NCBI GenBank assembly: GCA_037447655.1
Contig: JBBHKE010002381.1
Coordinates: forward strand, 1 to 64,000
Reading direction: 5' to 3'
Source: Zygnema cylindricum
Taxonomy: Eukaryota > Streptophyta > Zygnematophyceae > Zygnematales > Zygnemataceae
Length of the DNA stretch: 64,000 bases
Shown here: piece after piece, positions 43,686 through 54,188 of the stretch
How the letters are laid out: each line of letters starts with the position of its first letter
Position numbering within the stretch: the first letter of the stretch is position 1
The notes under the pieces: model-generated
Seen by the model: only the letters and a program-made list of their open reading frames with translations
Database searches by the model: none
Told to the model about the DNA's origin: nothing
Made by a program: the position numbers and the translations under genes

Positions 43686-45850
43686 CAGAATTTTCCCCTC
43701 CTTTTGCTGGTACACCCAAGGTCATAGGTCAAGCGGATGTTCCATACCAGGCCGCTTTTCCCGAGGTCTTAGATGCCAAAGGTGTTGTCCTAATTCCCGC
43801 AGTCCCGGAAATTCCTCGCCAATACGCTGTGGCCGCTCGTGCTGCTTTCCCAGCACGACCACGGATGATAATTCCATTACGGGATCCACTATCTGTTATG
43901 GTCGATTTCTTAGAAGCCGAGTATCGGATGCAAAACCCCGATCAGGTGAAAGAATTGATGAATTTCACGCGTAAACCAGGAGAAACTGCCCCTGCTTTAC
44001 GTGCTCGCATGGAGACTTTACGAGAAGCTTTACCGGACCTAATGTCTGATGCGGAAGCTGTTCAAAAATTTGTTGGACAGTTTCCAGATCAATCGAAACG
44101 TTTTATACAAAGTCATCTCACTCAGACTTACGGTCTGAAATTTACATTTGATCAAGCCGCTCAATACGCGGTAGAATATGAGATGCAATCATGTTGGTGG
44201 GAAGCTCATGATCGTTCGGAAGTCGCTTCCCCACTTTCTCCTCCGAGGAACCCGTGGCCTTCTAATAGGGCTCCAAAGACGCCGGCCATGGGAAATCCAC
44301 CATTTAATTCCGGAGACCGATTGTGTTTCCGATGTGGAAACACGGGGCACGATGCTCGCATGTGCCCGGATAAGTCGGCCACATGCACCCATTGCAACCA
44401 GAAGGGACATTATGTCCACCGTTGCCACGTTAAGGATCCTAATTTTTCCTATCAGAATCAGATTCAGAACGGTGGAATTCCCGCCGGTTCTGCCAAGCCG
44501 GTCACTCCTCCTACCAAGACAGAGAAAGAGGCGACTCCCCCTAAGATCTCTCGAAGAGAGAGGGAAAAGGCCGAGTTACAAGTTATGATGGCCGCCATGA
44601 TGAAGGAGCAATTCGTTGCCTTCATGGCCGAAATGAAACCCCAGTTCACGGGGATGGCAAGGACAGTCGTCCACACGCCATCGTTGGTTGGTCGAATCCT
44701 CCGGGATTCCACGGTCCAACAACGGGCAGCCACTTTCGATAAGGGATCCCCTGATCATAATCGGGACGGTAAATTACAGAATTCCCGTATTCCACTTTCT
44801 TTCGAGAAAAAATCTCTCTCTCCTCTGCCAGACACAGCTTCCTCCATTGTGGCTGAAGCTCTCACCATTCTGGATAGTACTATACATAAGGCACATCGAG
44901 TCAAAGAACGGCTAAGCATCCTGTATGCCATGATTGATGAAGCCCTCGGGGCCTCTCCCTTTCCTAATGAGGTCCCCAAAGCCTCTCCCGTTGTTGATGA
45001 GTTCGCTGCAGGCGCCGCTTTGAGAGCGTTGCAACTGAACTGTAGTCTTTCCGTTATTCAGCTGGTTACCGCGGATGAGCGCCGTGACCTTGATCCTCAC
45101 ATCAGTTTCCTGGACAATTCTCGAATGTCCTTCTCCATTAATGTTGTTTCTCCTTCTCTCCCTCTCATGGACACTGGAGCCAAACCCGTGATCCTTGGAT
45201 CAGGATTTGCGCTCAAGCTTGGTCTGACAGCAGACAAGCTCAAAGCCACGTCTACTCGGCTTCTTACTTCAGCCGGTACCACGGAGTCGGTGCTTGGAAT
45301 TACCAAGGACCCGCTTGTCTTTCGGTTTCACAACGGAACCGAGAGTGAGTCCGTAGAAGTTTCTGTCCGAGCATTGGTCACCAAATCAAAAGACTACGAA
45401 TGCTTAGTGGGACAGGATGTTATCTTCCGAATCGGTGGAGGAGTAGATATGCATGATCAGACCTTCTCTTACCGTCCCTCTAATTTTCGAGGTCGCAAAA
45501 TCTGCCTCCCTCTTGTCTCTGCTCGCAAGCCGTTGCCCACTATGGCACATTTGGCTTCCGCTCTCCCTGCATTTTCCAGTATCGAACTTCGGAAAGACAA
45601 TGGCGACTCGTTTTTCTCGAAAAGGATCCATACCGTCGATACCGAGGTCTTTCCACACATTCTCAATGTGGTGGATAGCGATACTAATGGGATGTTGAGT
45701 TTAAAGAGTGTTTATGCATGTACAAGTGGTGATCAAGGGTTCCACATGGAGTGCCTCTCTTCTCCATTATCTTTCAACCCGGCTGACCATTGCTACCTCC
45801 GTATCGGTTCTAAGCCCTCAGCTTTGTTGACCAGCTCCCCCACAGGCTAA
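43682..45850 (+). CDS. Gyp-C gag-protease with PHD-derived tail
   Basis: An uninterrupted 722-residue frame. Residues about 40-190 form the gag core (FLEAEYRMQNPDQVKELMNF, SHLTQTYGLKFTFDQAAQYA). Two CCHC knuckles follow, CFRCGNTGHDARMC at 215-228 and CTHCNQKGHYVHRC at 235-248. A retropepsin domain has LPLMDTGAKPVILG with catalytic Asp497, ending at GRKICLPLVS. The sequence then jumps straight to what in Gyp-E is the end of integrase (HTVDTEVFPHILNVVDSDTN) and part of a PHD finger (GFHMECLSSPL). RT, RNase H and integrase core are absent, yet the frame is kept. It could supply particles and protease, but depends on a partner for copying and insertion. Confidence 0.85.
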   Translation: MTEFSPPFAGTPKVIGQADVPYQAAFPEVLDAKGVVLIPAVPEIPRQYAVAARAAFPARPRMIIPLRDPLSVMVDFLEAEYRMQNPDQVKELMNFTRKPGETAPALRARMETLREALPDLMSDAEAVQKFVGQFPDQSKRFIQSHLTQTYGLKFTFDQAAQYAVEYEMQSCWWEAHDRSEVASPLSPPRNPWPSNRAPKTPAMGNPPFNSGDRLCFRCGNTGHDARMCPDKSATCTHCNQKGHYVHRCHVKDPNFSYQNQIQNGGIPAGSAKPVTPPTKTEKEATPPKISRREREKAELQVMMAAMMKEQFVAFMAEMKPQFTGMARTVVHTPSLVGRILRDSTVQQRAATFDKGSPDHNRDGKLQNSRIPLSFEKKSLSPLPDTASSIVAEALTILDSTIHKAHRVKERLSILYAMIDEALGASPFPNEVPKASPVVDEFAAGAALRALQLNCSLSVIQLVTADERRDLDPHISFLDNSRMSFSINVVSPSLPLMDTGAKPVILGSGFALKLGLTADKLKATSTRLLTSAGTTESVLGITKDPLVFRFHNGTESESVEVSVRALVTKSKDYECLVGQDVIFRIGGGVDMHDQTFSYRPSNFRGRKICLPLVSARKPLPTMAHLASALPAFSSIELRKDNGDSFFSKRIHTVDTEVFPHILNVVDSDTNGMLSLKSVYACTSGDQGFHMECLSSPLSFNPADHCYLRIGSKPSALLTSSPTG

Positions 45851-45865
45851 GGAGCTGGGGGGGGG
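45851..45865 (+). other. Gyp-C polypurine (poly-G) tract
   Basis: GGAGCTGGGGGGGGG follows the stop codon and directly precedes repeat B1. Gyp-E has the same GGAGCTGGGGG tract at 56596-56613. It is the likely plus-strand primer. Confidence 0.75.
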
Positions 45866-46056
45866 AATTATTGGGTTCACTTCACTCTAGGGGAGTGTTC
45901 TTTCCCTTCTTTCTTGGGTCATTTTCACCTTTGTTTTTTCTCATGGTGTATATATTTTTCCGACTTTTCATATTTATTTCCGTTGTTGTGTATGTTTGTG
46001 AGCATGACTTTGCCGGTTGTGATGCATGTTTGCTTGCTTGCTTCTCATGCACGACA
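45866..46056 (+). repeat. Gyp-C repeat B1
   Basis: 191 bp from AATTATTGGGTTCAC to CATGCACGACA. It is roughly 95 % identical by eye to B2 (47294-47484). It is joined to A2 by GC, forming the palindrome GACAGCTGTC. Confidence 0.85.
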
Positions 46057-46058
46057 GC

Positions 46059-47291
46059 TGTCATGCAGCATCGTGTCGGCGGCTCGCTCGCACGTTATCA
46101 TGCACGCACGCGCGGTATTCTGCACGTACGCGCAGTATTTCTAATGCACGCGCAGTATTTCTCACTCACGCGCGGTATTCTGCACGCACGCGCGGTATTT
46201 TGTATGCACGCGCAGTTTAAGGCACGCGCGCGCGGTTTTATGCATGCACGTGCGGTTTGATGCATGCACGCACGATTTTCGCACGCATATATAAGTTTCG
46301 TTCTCACGTGCGATTTAATTCCGATTCATATTTTTAGGTTTCATTGAGTAGTACTAATTTCGTGCGATATGTTTTATTTCGTGCGTAGGTACACGATTTT
46401 CGAAGTTGGACCCGAAACATCGTTTGGGCGACGTGACGCGATTTCAAGTATTTCGTGCTAGACCTTTTATTTCGTGCGATATGGTTCGTTTCGTGCGGTA
46501 TGTTTCGTTTCGTGCGTATGCACGCGATTTTGGGAGTATCGACGTGAAGTATCTTTTGGAGGCGTATCGCGATTTCCGAGCGACGCTTCGATACATATAT
46601 TTATTTAAGTCGCGAACCCATGTAGGTTCGCGCGCATGTAGTTACGGAGGGTTTTTACCCTCGGACAGTGGATTTTGTCAAGCGTACGGCAGACGATGTT
46701 GGCCGCCTATTGGCCAACATCTTTAGTAGTTTCATGCATGTAAAGTAGACTAGACGTAGGCTAATTTTGCGTAGGCCTAGCGTAGCTCTTACTTAGCCTA
46801 ATTCTCAGACTTAGAGAATTTAGCTTTAGGACAAGAATTTTCTCTTGGCAGCGGAGCTTTTCTCTTGCTCTCTCTCTCACCGATTGCTCAAGTTTCTTCC
46901 TTTCTTTTGCTAGCTAGCTGTAGAGGCTAGATAGTTTACGTACATTCTTCCTTGTAATTCTGCCCACGCTTTTAATCCACGCGGCTCAAAGCCAAGTCCG
47001 GAAGGTTTCCCTCCAACTTGTGTCATTTTTGGGAAGTGGTGGATTGGAGTTCGTGTGGAGAAGCATCCGGATCCGGCTTCCCTTCCCACGGACAGCTGGA
47101 CGGTTTGGGTGTTTGTTTTTTTGTTGTTTGTATTTTCGGTTGGGAATGGAAGGGTGAATTTTGGCCGAATTTTGAGTTTTCCTTGTTTTTGGTTGGAATT
47201 ATTTATTTTGCTTCGTTGCTTTCGTACGAGATAACTCTTGTAAAGAATACGTTGAAGACCCAAGAGCCTAGTGGCTACCTTGTGGCTTAGT
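46059..47291 (+). repeat. Gyp-C repeat A2
   Basis: 1233 bp, the right-hand copy of A1, from TGTCATGCAGC to GGCTTAGT. It holds the GCACGCGCGG minisatellite (46085-46280) and CATATATTTATTTAAG, a possible TATA region (about 46592-46607). Confidence 0.88.
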
Positions 47292-47293
47292 AT

Positions 47294-47484
47294 AATTATT
47301 CTGTTCACTTCACTCTAGTGGAGTATTCTTTCCCTTCTTTCTTTGGTCATTTTCACCTTTGTTTCTTCTCATGGTGTATATATTTTTCCGACTTTTCATA
47401 TTTATTTCCGTTGTTGTGTATGTTTGTGAGCATGACTTTGCTGGTTGTGATGCATGTTTGCTTGCTTGCTTCTCATGCATGACA
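47294..47484 (+). repeat. Gyp-C repeat B2
   Basis: 191 bp matching B1 and ending GCATGACA at 47484, followed by TATTTG. This TATTT matches the bases at the left end of the element (33852-33856). Confidence 0.85.
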
Positions 47485-47740
47485 TATTTGATAAATTCGA
47501 CGATACAATGGATCCGATGGAGGTGTAATCGACGGAAAAAGTGCCCGAAATGATTTCATCTTCGCTCCTCCCGTGGCGGCCACACTAACAACTCTAAACA
47601 ATCAAAAGAGCACACAAGATCTTATATCAACCGATTGATCAATATCAATCACATAAAGCACTTAAACAACCAAATCAACAAAATAATCACCAACAAAAGA
47701 ATTGGGGTAGTCTGGTGAAATTCCATAATATTGTAGAATA
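47485..47740. other. Unassigned right flank of Gyp-C
   Basis: No element or gene was recognised. The first 75 bp may continue the decayed reading left of 33852. Confidence 0.3.
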
Positions 47741-48540
47741 TGTTAGGATTGGAATGTGGGATTTTTGTCAATGTTGGTTTGTTTTTAGTATGGGTCAATT
47801 TTGTTGCGCGTCACGTCGTGCATTTTGTTTCGTTTCATTTGTTATTTTGGTTTCGTTTGATTAAGTGTGAACGGTTTGGTCTATTTAGTTTGTGTACAGG
47901 ACTTTTAGTACACTTTAAATCGTTATTAGCCTTATGTACGCTATATCAGTACCCCAAAATTTTGACATTGATACCTTAAATATAATTAATTACACTGTTT
48001 AAGGACGTGGAACATAATCTGTCACGTCTCCTGGTACTAAATTAGAATGAATGACGCTAATTTTTTCTTTACACTAATAATTTCTATACCCTAATAACGA
48101 TTCAAGATGTAGTTTCGGTTCGTACGTAGTACTTCTAGCAATTTCGTTTCGTGTAGGTTACGTTTTACTTTAAGTACCGTACTTTTACACATTTCGTTTG
48201 GAGTAGTTTCAATTTGCGCCGTACTTTATTTTGCGTCCAAGTACATGCGACGCTTCTAGAATTAGATTTCTAGATGTAATCTAGCGACTAGGTTAAAAGG
48301 TCAGCTAGTGAGGGATTGGTTACCACTAAGGAACAACTAAGGAGAAATTGATGTAGAACTAATGCATGAGAATTAATGTGAGTTTCCTCTTCTGAATTAT
48401 GTAATGTTTGTATCTAATGTTCTTGAGAAATCAATGTTTGTAATGCGAGTTGGTTGATATTTGATTTGAGTTAAATACGCTTCCGCATTGTGTAATTTGT
48501 CAATTTTCTCCACATTCCGATTGTGTTATCGATCCCTTCA
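47741..48540 (+). repeat. 5' LTR of Cop-D
   Basis: 800 bp from TGTTAGGATT to GATCCCTTCA with TG...CA ends. It provides the empty-site reference for both insertions in the 3' LTR. Confidence 0.88.
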
Positions 48541-48541
48541 A

Positions 48542-48553
48542 TAGGTGTCAGAG
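48542..48553 (+). other. Cop-D primer binding site
   Basis: TAGGTGTCAGAGCC follows the LTR, a 10/12 match to the tRNA-Met site TGGTATCAGAGC. Confidence 0.7.
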
Positions 48554-48591
48554 CCAGGTTAGCTCCATATTGAGGATCGGGTGAGTTAGGC

Positions 48592-49995
48592 ATGGGAGGG
48601 AAGAAAAAGAAGAACACACCCTCTCCATCCGGACCAAGGATGCCTATAGGGACCTCGAGAACTTCGCCGACTCCCGAGCCATCTCTTCGGGATCTGAGCG
48701 AACAAAAATTCAGTTTCGGAGAAGGAATTGCGCCAAAGTCCGAGGAGTCAATGCCAGCTAGACCCTTCGGATTGGATCAATCTAAAGAGAAGGAAAGTTA
48801 TGACATTCGGTTAGAAAGAGACACTTATATAGAATGGCAAAAATTTATGAATGAAAAGGTGAAAAAGGAAAATGCTTTGGTGAAAGAGGAATTGGAGGGC
48901 AGCTGTAGCTCTAGTTCTAGTAGCAGCTCAAATAATTCGGATGATGATGGAAAATGAAAGAAAAAGAAAAAGATAGATGAGGATTTTGATTTTGATAGTG
49001 AGTTGGAAGGAAAAGAAGATTTTCGAATGGGAAGCAAGCCGGTTATCTTCGACGGATCAAACTATGCTATTTGGAAGAAGAACATGAGAGGGGGTCTCAT
49101 TTTGAAGAAGTTATGGAAGATCGTCAACGGCAAAGAAAAAATGCCAAAAGATCCCAAGGCGCAAAATTTGTGGAGATTGAAAAATATGGCGGTCGTGAAT
49201 GGGTTGATTCAAAGTTGTACCGGATCGGTCCATGGTTATTTTCTTATTCATGATACCGCACATAAATGTTGGCAAGTGTTAGAAAATCTTTTTGAGAAAG
49301 GAGTCAAAGTTAAGGCAAATTATGTTTTAAATGATATCATTTAGTTTAAGTTTAAGCATAATAAGTCAATAGATGATGTAGTCAAAAGATTTTATATTTT
49401 GTTGGAGCAATTGAGTAGTCTTGGTCAAATTGTACCCGAAAATGAAAAGTTACAAGTGTTCTTAGAGGGATTACCCGAAAGATATTCTACGTCTAGTGAA
49501 ATAATTCAATCTAAAAAGAAGGCTACACTTAAGTATGCGGTGATTTATTTGGAGTCCATTGAGAAGTATAGAGAGAGTGTAGGTAGAGGTTTTGAAAGTA
49601 GTGGAATCAATAATGTAAATACCTCGGATTCCCCGAATCTTAATTTGTTCCGAGGAAGAGGGGGCATTAAAGGAAATTTTAGAGGAAGAGGTAGAGGAAG
49701 CAGTCAAAATGTTGGATTTAGTAGATGTCAATTCAATAAATCTAACACCACTAACGTGACTTGTTTCAACTGTGATAAGATTGGACATTTTGCAGCCGAG
49801 TGCCCGGATAAGGAAAAGAGATGCAATATTTGCCATAAGTGGGGACATTTGAGCTCTCATTGTTTCCAACGAGAAGGCAAAAATTCTTACTTTTATAACG
49901 ATCGAAGAAATGGAAGAGGACGTGGCCGAGGACGCGGACGCGGTCGTGGTCAATTAAGAGGATCCGGTTATCAAGGAAGCTTTACAAAAATTTGA
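48592..49995 (+). pseudogene. Cop-D gag
   Basis: Gag reads in one frame from MGGKKKKNTPSPSGPRMP to an Arg-Gly tail, with two in-frame stops (about 48955 and 49342). It has an acidic Ser-rich stretch, then VIFDGSNYAIWKKNMRGGLI, LFEKGVKVKANYVLNDII, and LEGLPERYSTSSEII, the usual Copia gag fold. Two CCHC knuckles follow, CFNCDKIGHFAAEC and CNICHKWGHLSSHC. The tail RGRGRGRGRGRG is RGG-like and probably RNA-binding. The pol frame starts with an overlapping shift near 49990, which may be natural or a mutation. Confidence 0.88.
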
Positions 49996-49999
49996 AAAA

Positions 50000-51740
50000 G
50001 ACATTGAGGAGCAATATTACAATTTGACTATTTTATTGGACGAGAAAACCGGAGCAATTTTGAATTCGGCTTCTAATAATCATTGTGTAAAATATTGGAT
50101 TATTGATACCGACGGAACACATCATGTGTGTACAGATTTAAGTTTATTTTCGGATACAAGGAAGCTTACGGTTCCAAGGAATGTCACTGTTGCGAGTGAA
50201 CATGTGATTCCGGTGGACATGGTTGGAACGGTCCGAATTGATTTACCTATGAGAGATAAATTTGGAAATGTTAGAGTGCATAAATCTAAGTTGAATGATG
50301 CTTTGTTTATTCCTAATGGAGTGGTGAATTTGGTTAGTGTTCCTCAAATTGAAAAGGCCGTAGGTAGAGTCATTTCTTTGGAGGATTTTATAATCATGAT
50401 TAAAAGTAAGGAAGGAATCCAAACTGGGGAAGGATTTGTGTCGGATAATTTGGTTAGTAAGCTGATTTGGAAACGACTGGTTAAAGAAGAACCTTCTATA
50501 CTTTCTGTGGAGACAGAGAAAGGCGACCTTAGCATTTGGCATCATCGGTTATGCCACACTTCGGAGGGAAACATTAAAAGGATGATAAAGAATTCTTCGG
50601 TGAGAGGTTTGGAATTGGCGACTGGAAAAAAGCTGAATGGATGTAATGGTTGTAGCAAAGGGAAGCAAATGAGAAAACCCCATCCTGTCAAAAATGTACA
50701 ATTTCGAGCGAGTCAACCTTTGGAACTTATTCATGTAGATTAACATGGACCTATTAAGCCGAGGAGTCTTGGGGGAAATAGATATATTTTTGTGATTGTT
50801 GATGATTTTTCCCGAAAGTGTTGGGTGTATCTTTTGAAAAGGAGATTCGAGGCTTTCGATTATTTTAAAATGTTTGTTGTGATGTTTGAAAGGGAAACGC
50901 ACAGGCAATTGAAAGCCATGAGGTTGGATAATGGTGGAGAATTTATCGCATTTAAGGAGTTTTGTGAGGAGCGAGGAATCAAGCAACAATTTACTGCCAC
51001 TTATTCACCCGAATCTAATGGAGTGGCCGATATAAAAAAACAGGACGTTGCAAGAAATGGTGCGTGCAATGCTTCATAGCACGAAGCACAATGTTTTGCT
51101 TTGGGGAGAAGCAATTGTAACAGCAACCTATGTGTGTAATCGAAGATTAACTTCGATTTCTGGCCAAAAGACGCCTCAAGAACTTTGGAGTGGACGTGTT
51201 CCGTCCGTACGACATTTAAGAATTTGGGAATGTCAAGCAACCGTATAAATTGACCGAAACAAACGCACCTGCAAGTTTAGTCCACGAAGTTGGAGTGGAT
51301 TTTTTGTTGGATATAGTGCGAATTTGAATCACTATCGAATCTTCAATCCTGTGACGCGAAACGTAGTGGAGTCACGGAAGGTTGACTTCCACGAAAATTT
51401 AAAGGCGGCCATAGAATATTCGAACGGCAAGGAGCAAAGCTTAGATTTTGAAGAAGAAAACAGTTTGGAGGAGTTCGAAGTGGCAAATTGGATTTTGAAG
51501 AAGAAAACAGTTTGGAGGAGTTCGTAGTGGCAAATTCGTCGGATGAGGAAGACGATCACTATGAGACTCCAAAACGGAAACCGAAATTTGGTAAAGTTTC
51601 AAATTCAGACAATTTTGATTTGATATCCAATTTGAGTGATGATAAGTTTGAGAGTTCAAAGTTATCTTTGAAAAGTCAAATTAGTGAAAAGAGTCTGCGA
51701 TCAATTTCTGAGAAGAGTGAAAATAATGTAACGGAATAAG
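50000..51740 (+). pseudogene. Cop-D protease and integrase
   Basis: The first piece (50024-50743) has a protease-like WIIDTDGTHHVC, where DSGAT is usual, so the active site is altered. The integrase zinc domain follows, IWHHRLCHTSEGNIKRM with CNGCSKGKQMRKPHP. The core begins LELIHVD, then a stop. The next piece (50792-51079) carries RLDNGGEF with the second catalytic Asp, but GVADIKKQD replaces GVAERKNRT, losing the catalytic Glu. Distal integrase (51048-51248) is frame-shifted. An acidic linker contains a 46-bp tandem duplication (about 51438-51530). Confidence 0.85.
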
Positions 51741-51929
51741 AAGTGGTTGTTAGGAGGAGTTATCGAGAGAATTAAGGGAAAAGCACCTGAGAGATTAATT
51801 CTTCAAATAAAGCTAGTGATAAATCTGAGAGATTAATTCTTCAAATAAAGCTAGTGATAAATCTCATATTTCACTTCAGAGGCTAAGTTAAATGAATTCT
51901 TTTTATAGCAATCACTGCAAGAGAGTGTA

Positions 51930-53350
51930 AGTGGTTACCCAAAATCTTATACGGAAGCTAAATTATGATTGGGAGTCTAAGTGGAAAGATGCATTTGACA
52001 AGGAATACAAATCTATTGTTGAGAATGAGACTTTTGAGGAAGTATAATTGCCCGAGGGAAAGAAGGCCATAGATTCTAAGTGGGTATTTATAACAAAAAC
52101 TGGTGCTTTTGGTGAATTAATTAAGTATAAAGCAAGATTAGTTTGTAAGGGATTTTAGCAAAAAGAGGGAGTGGATTATACGGAGACCTATGCTCCTGTG
52201 GTCAAATTTGATTTTTTGAGGATGATCATCGCATTGGAGACAGCATGGAAGAAGCACATCCATCAAATAGACGTGGAGACCGCCTTCCTCAATGGAGATC
52301 TCGAAGAAGAGGTTTACATGAAGATTCCGGAAGGAGTACCATCCAAACCTGGTTTAGTGTGGATATTAAAGAAATCCTTGTATGGGTTAAAGCAAGCACC
52401 AAGGACATGGTATTTACGCTTACATAAGGTTTTCATTGATTTTGGATTTGTAAGAACAATTTCAGATTCTCGTGTATATGTGAAAGAAAATGGAATGGAG
52501 TGGATCTAATTATTTTTAGTGTCTATATGGATGATTTCATTATGGTGTCAGATAGTTTAGAGAAAATTAAGGAATTAAAGTCATAATTGAATAAGCACTT
52601 TAAGGGGACCGATTTAGGTGAAGCAAAATATTTATTGGGCATCGAGGTGATTAGGAGTAAATCCGGATGTATTAAATTCATTCAATAACAATATTTTAAA
52701 GAAGTTCTTACTCGGTTTTTTTTGTTTGGTTCTAAGCCTTTTAGCACACCTCTTGACCCGAAATTACAGCTTAGAAAGTTTGATGATGAGGAAATTGTTA
52801 ATGTCCCTTATAAAGAGGAAATTAGATGCCTAATGTATTTGATGTAGTGACAAGACCAGATATTTCTGCAGCTGTTTCAATTGTAAATGTGATATTTCAA
52901 TTGTAAATGGGTACAGTCAAGCTCCAAAAAAGCAACATTGGGAATCAGTCAAGCGGATTTTCATGTATTTGGAAGGAACATTGGACATTGGATTGGTTTA
53001 TCGAAGTGGAGACGATTTGGATTGCTTCAGATATTGCGATGCTGACAGGGGAGGAGACTCTGACACGGGAAAGTCTGCCTCTGGTTATGCTTTCGTATTA
53101 AGTGGAGCGGCAATCTCATGGAGCTCCAAGTTACAACCTACGATGGCGTTAAGTTTAACTAAAGCGGAGTACATAGCGGCTTGTCATGCAGCGAAAGCTT
53201 CAATTTGGATTAAAGACGTGTAGAGTGAATTGGGAAGTTTTGTGAAGTGCATGAGGATTTAGAGTGAATTGGGAAGTTTTGTGAAGTGCATGAGGATTTA
53301 TTCAGACAGTATAAGTAGTATAGCTTAAGTGAAGCATCCGGTGTTTCATA
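51930..53350 (+). pseudogene. Cop-D reverse transcriptase and RNase H
   Basis: RT is visible as KAIDSKWVFITK (about 52065), DYTETYAPVVKFDFLRMIIA, IDVETAFLNGDLEEEVYMKI, SLYGLKQAPRTWYLRL (52171-52509), then an active site YMDD in VYMDDFIMVSDS in another frame. RNase H (52963-53223) has YCDADRGGDSDTGKSASGYA and SLTKAEYIAACHAAK, followed by a stop. Tandem duplications occur at about 52872-52910 and 53222-53297. Many frame changes show it is long dead. Confidence 0.88.
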
Positions 53351-53549
53351 AAAGGACCAAACATATTAGAATTCAGTGGCACTTTGTAAGATTTGGTGAA
53401 GGATAAAGAGTTAGAATTTACATTAGTTCCTACTTTGTAGGAGGCAGCAGATATGTTAACTAAAGTTGCAATGCATGATGTCTTTGTTAGAGGGAGACCT
53501 AAGTTAGGATTACTTTGAGTCTGGTCAGTAGTTAGTATAAATCCTCACA

Positions 53550-53562
53550 TTGAGAGGGGGAA
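53550..53562 (+). other. Cop-D polypurine tract
   Basis: TTGAGAGGGGGAA directly precedes the TGCTAGGATT start of the 3' LTR. Confidence 0.75.
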
Positions 53563-53803
53563 TGCTAGGATTATAATGTGGGATTTTTGTCAATGTTGGA
53601 TCGTTTTTAGTGTGGGTCTCTTTGTCGCCTGTCACGTCGCGCATTTTGTTTCGTTTCATTTGTACTTTTGGTTGCGTTTGATTAAATGTGAACGGTTTGG
53701 TCTATTTAGTTTGTGTACGGGACTTCTAATACTTTCGGTTCGTACATAGTACTTCTAGCAGTTTCGTTTCGTGTAGGTTACGTTTTACTTTAACTACTGT
53801 ACT

Positions 53804-54100
53804 GAACCTTGCGATTTTCGCGCTACGAACAAAGTGTGGAACTTTTACTCTCGACGTCCACACTCGTTTCGTTTTACGGCGTGCCGCGCCGCACGGACGT
53901 CATGTGTATAAAAATATTTAGGGTTTTTTTCTCATTCGTGTTTTTTTTATTAAAAAAAAACACAATCAATAACCCTATGACCCTAAAATCGCAAGGTACC
54001 TGGGCAGTACTTTGCGAAGTGTGGGAGTAACTCGTGTTTTGAACCTGTGTCTTTATGTCCACACAAACCACACCGCGGGCCAAAATGTGAGAAACCTAGT
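53804..54100. mobile_element. 297-bp insertion with internal inverted repeats
   Basis: It is absent from the 5' LTR and flanked by CTGTACT (53797-53803 and 54101-54107). Inside, ACCTTGCGATTTT (from 53807) pairs with AAAATCGCAAGGT (ending near 53998), and the centre is a palindrome of T and A runs near 53939-53964. It has no coding capacity. It may be a foldback or MITE-like element of unknown family. Confidence 0.6.
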
Positions 54101-54188
54101 CTGTACTTCTATACGTTTGGTTTCGAGTAGTTTCAATTTGCGTCGTACTCTATTTTGCATCCAAGTACATGCGACGCTTGTAGAATTA

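Larger units (their letters stand above)
33856..47484 (+). mobile_element. Gyp-C: non-autonomous Gypsy element with nested Cop-A
   Basis: The layout is A1 repeat (33856-33957 and 40320-41450, split by Cop-A copy 2), leader (41451-43139), gag-protease frames (43140-45850), poly-G tract, then B1 (45866-46056), A2 (46059-47291) and B2 (47294-47484). A1 without the nested element and A2 are both 1233 bp; B1 and B2 are both 191 bp. Ends are TGTCATGC and GCATGACA. TATTT lies at 33852-33856 and again at 47485-47489, which fits a 5-bp target duplication if one T is shared or lost. No RT or integrase is present. Confidence 0.8.

Noticed and set aside
45871-46300. Open frames with repeated RGILHARAVF-like peptides in the Gyp-C repeats, both strands
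   Set aside because: They are translations of the GCACGCGCGG minisatellite inside a non-coding repeat and recur at 40160-40466.
33856-47484. DIRS-type element, suggested by the split direct repeats
   Set aside because: No tyrosine recombinase is present; the related Gyp-E encodes a DDE integrase, and target duplications occur.
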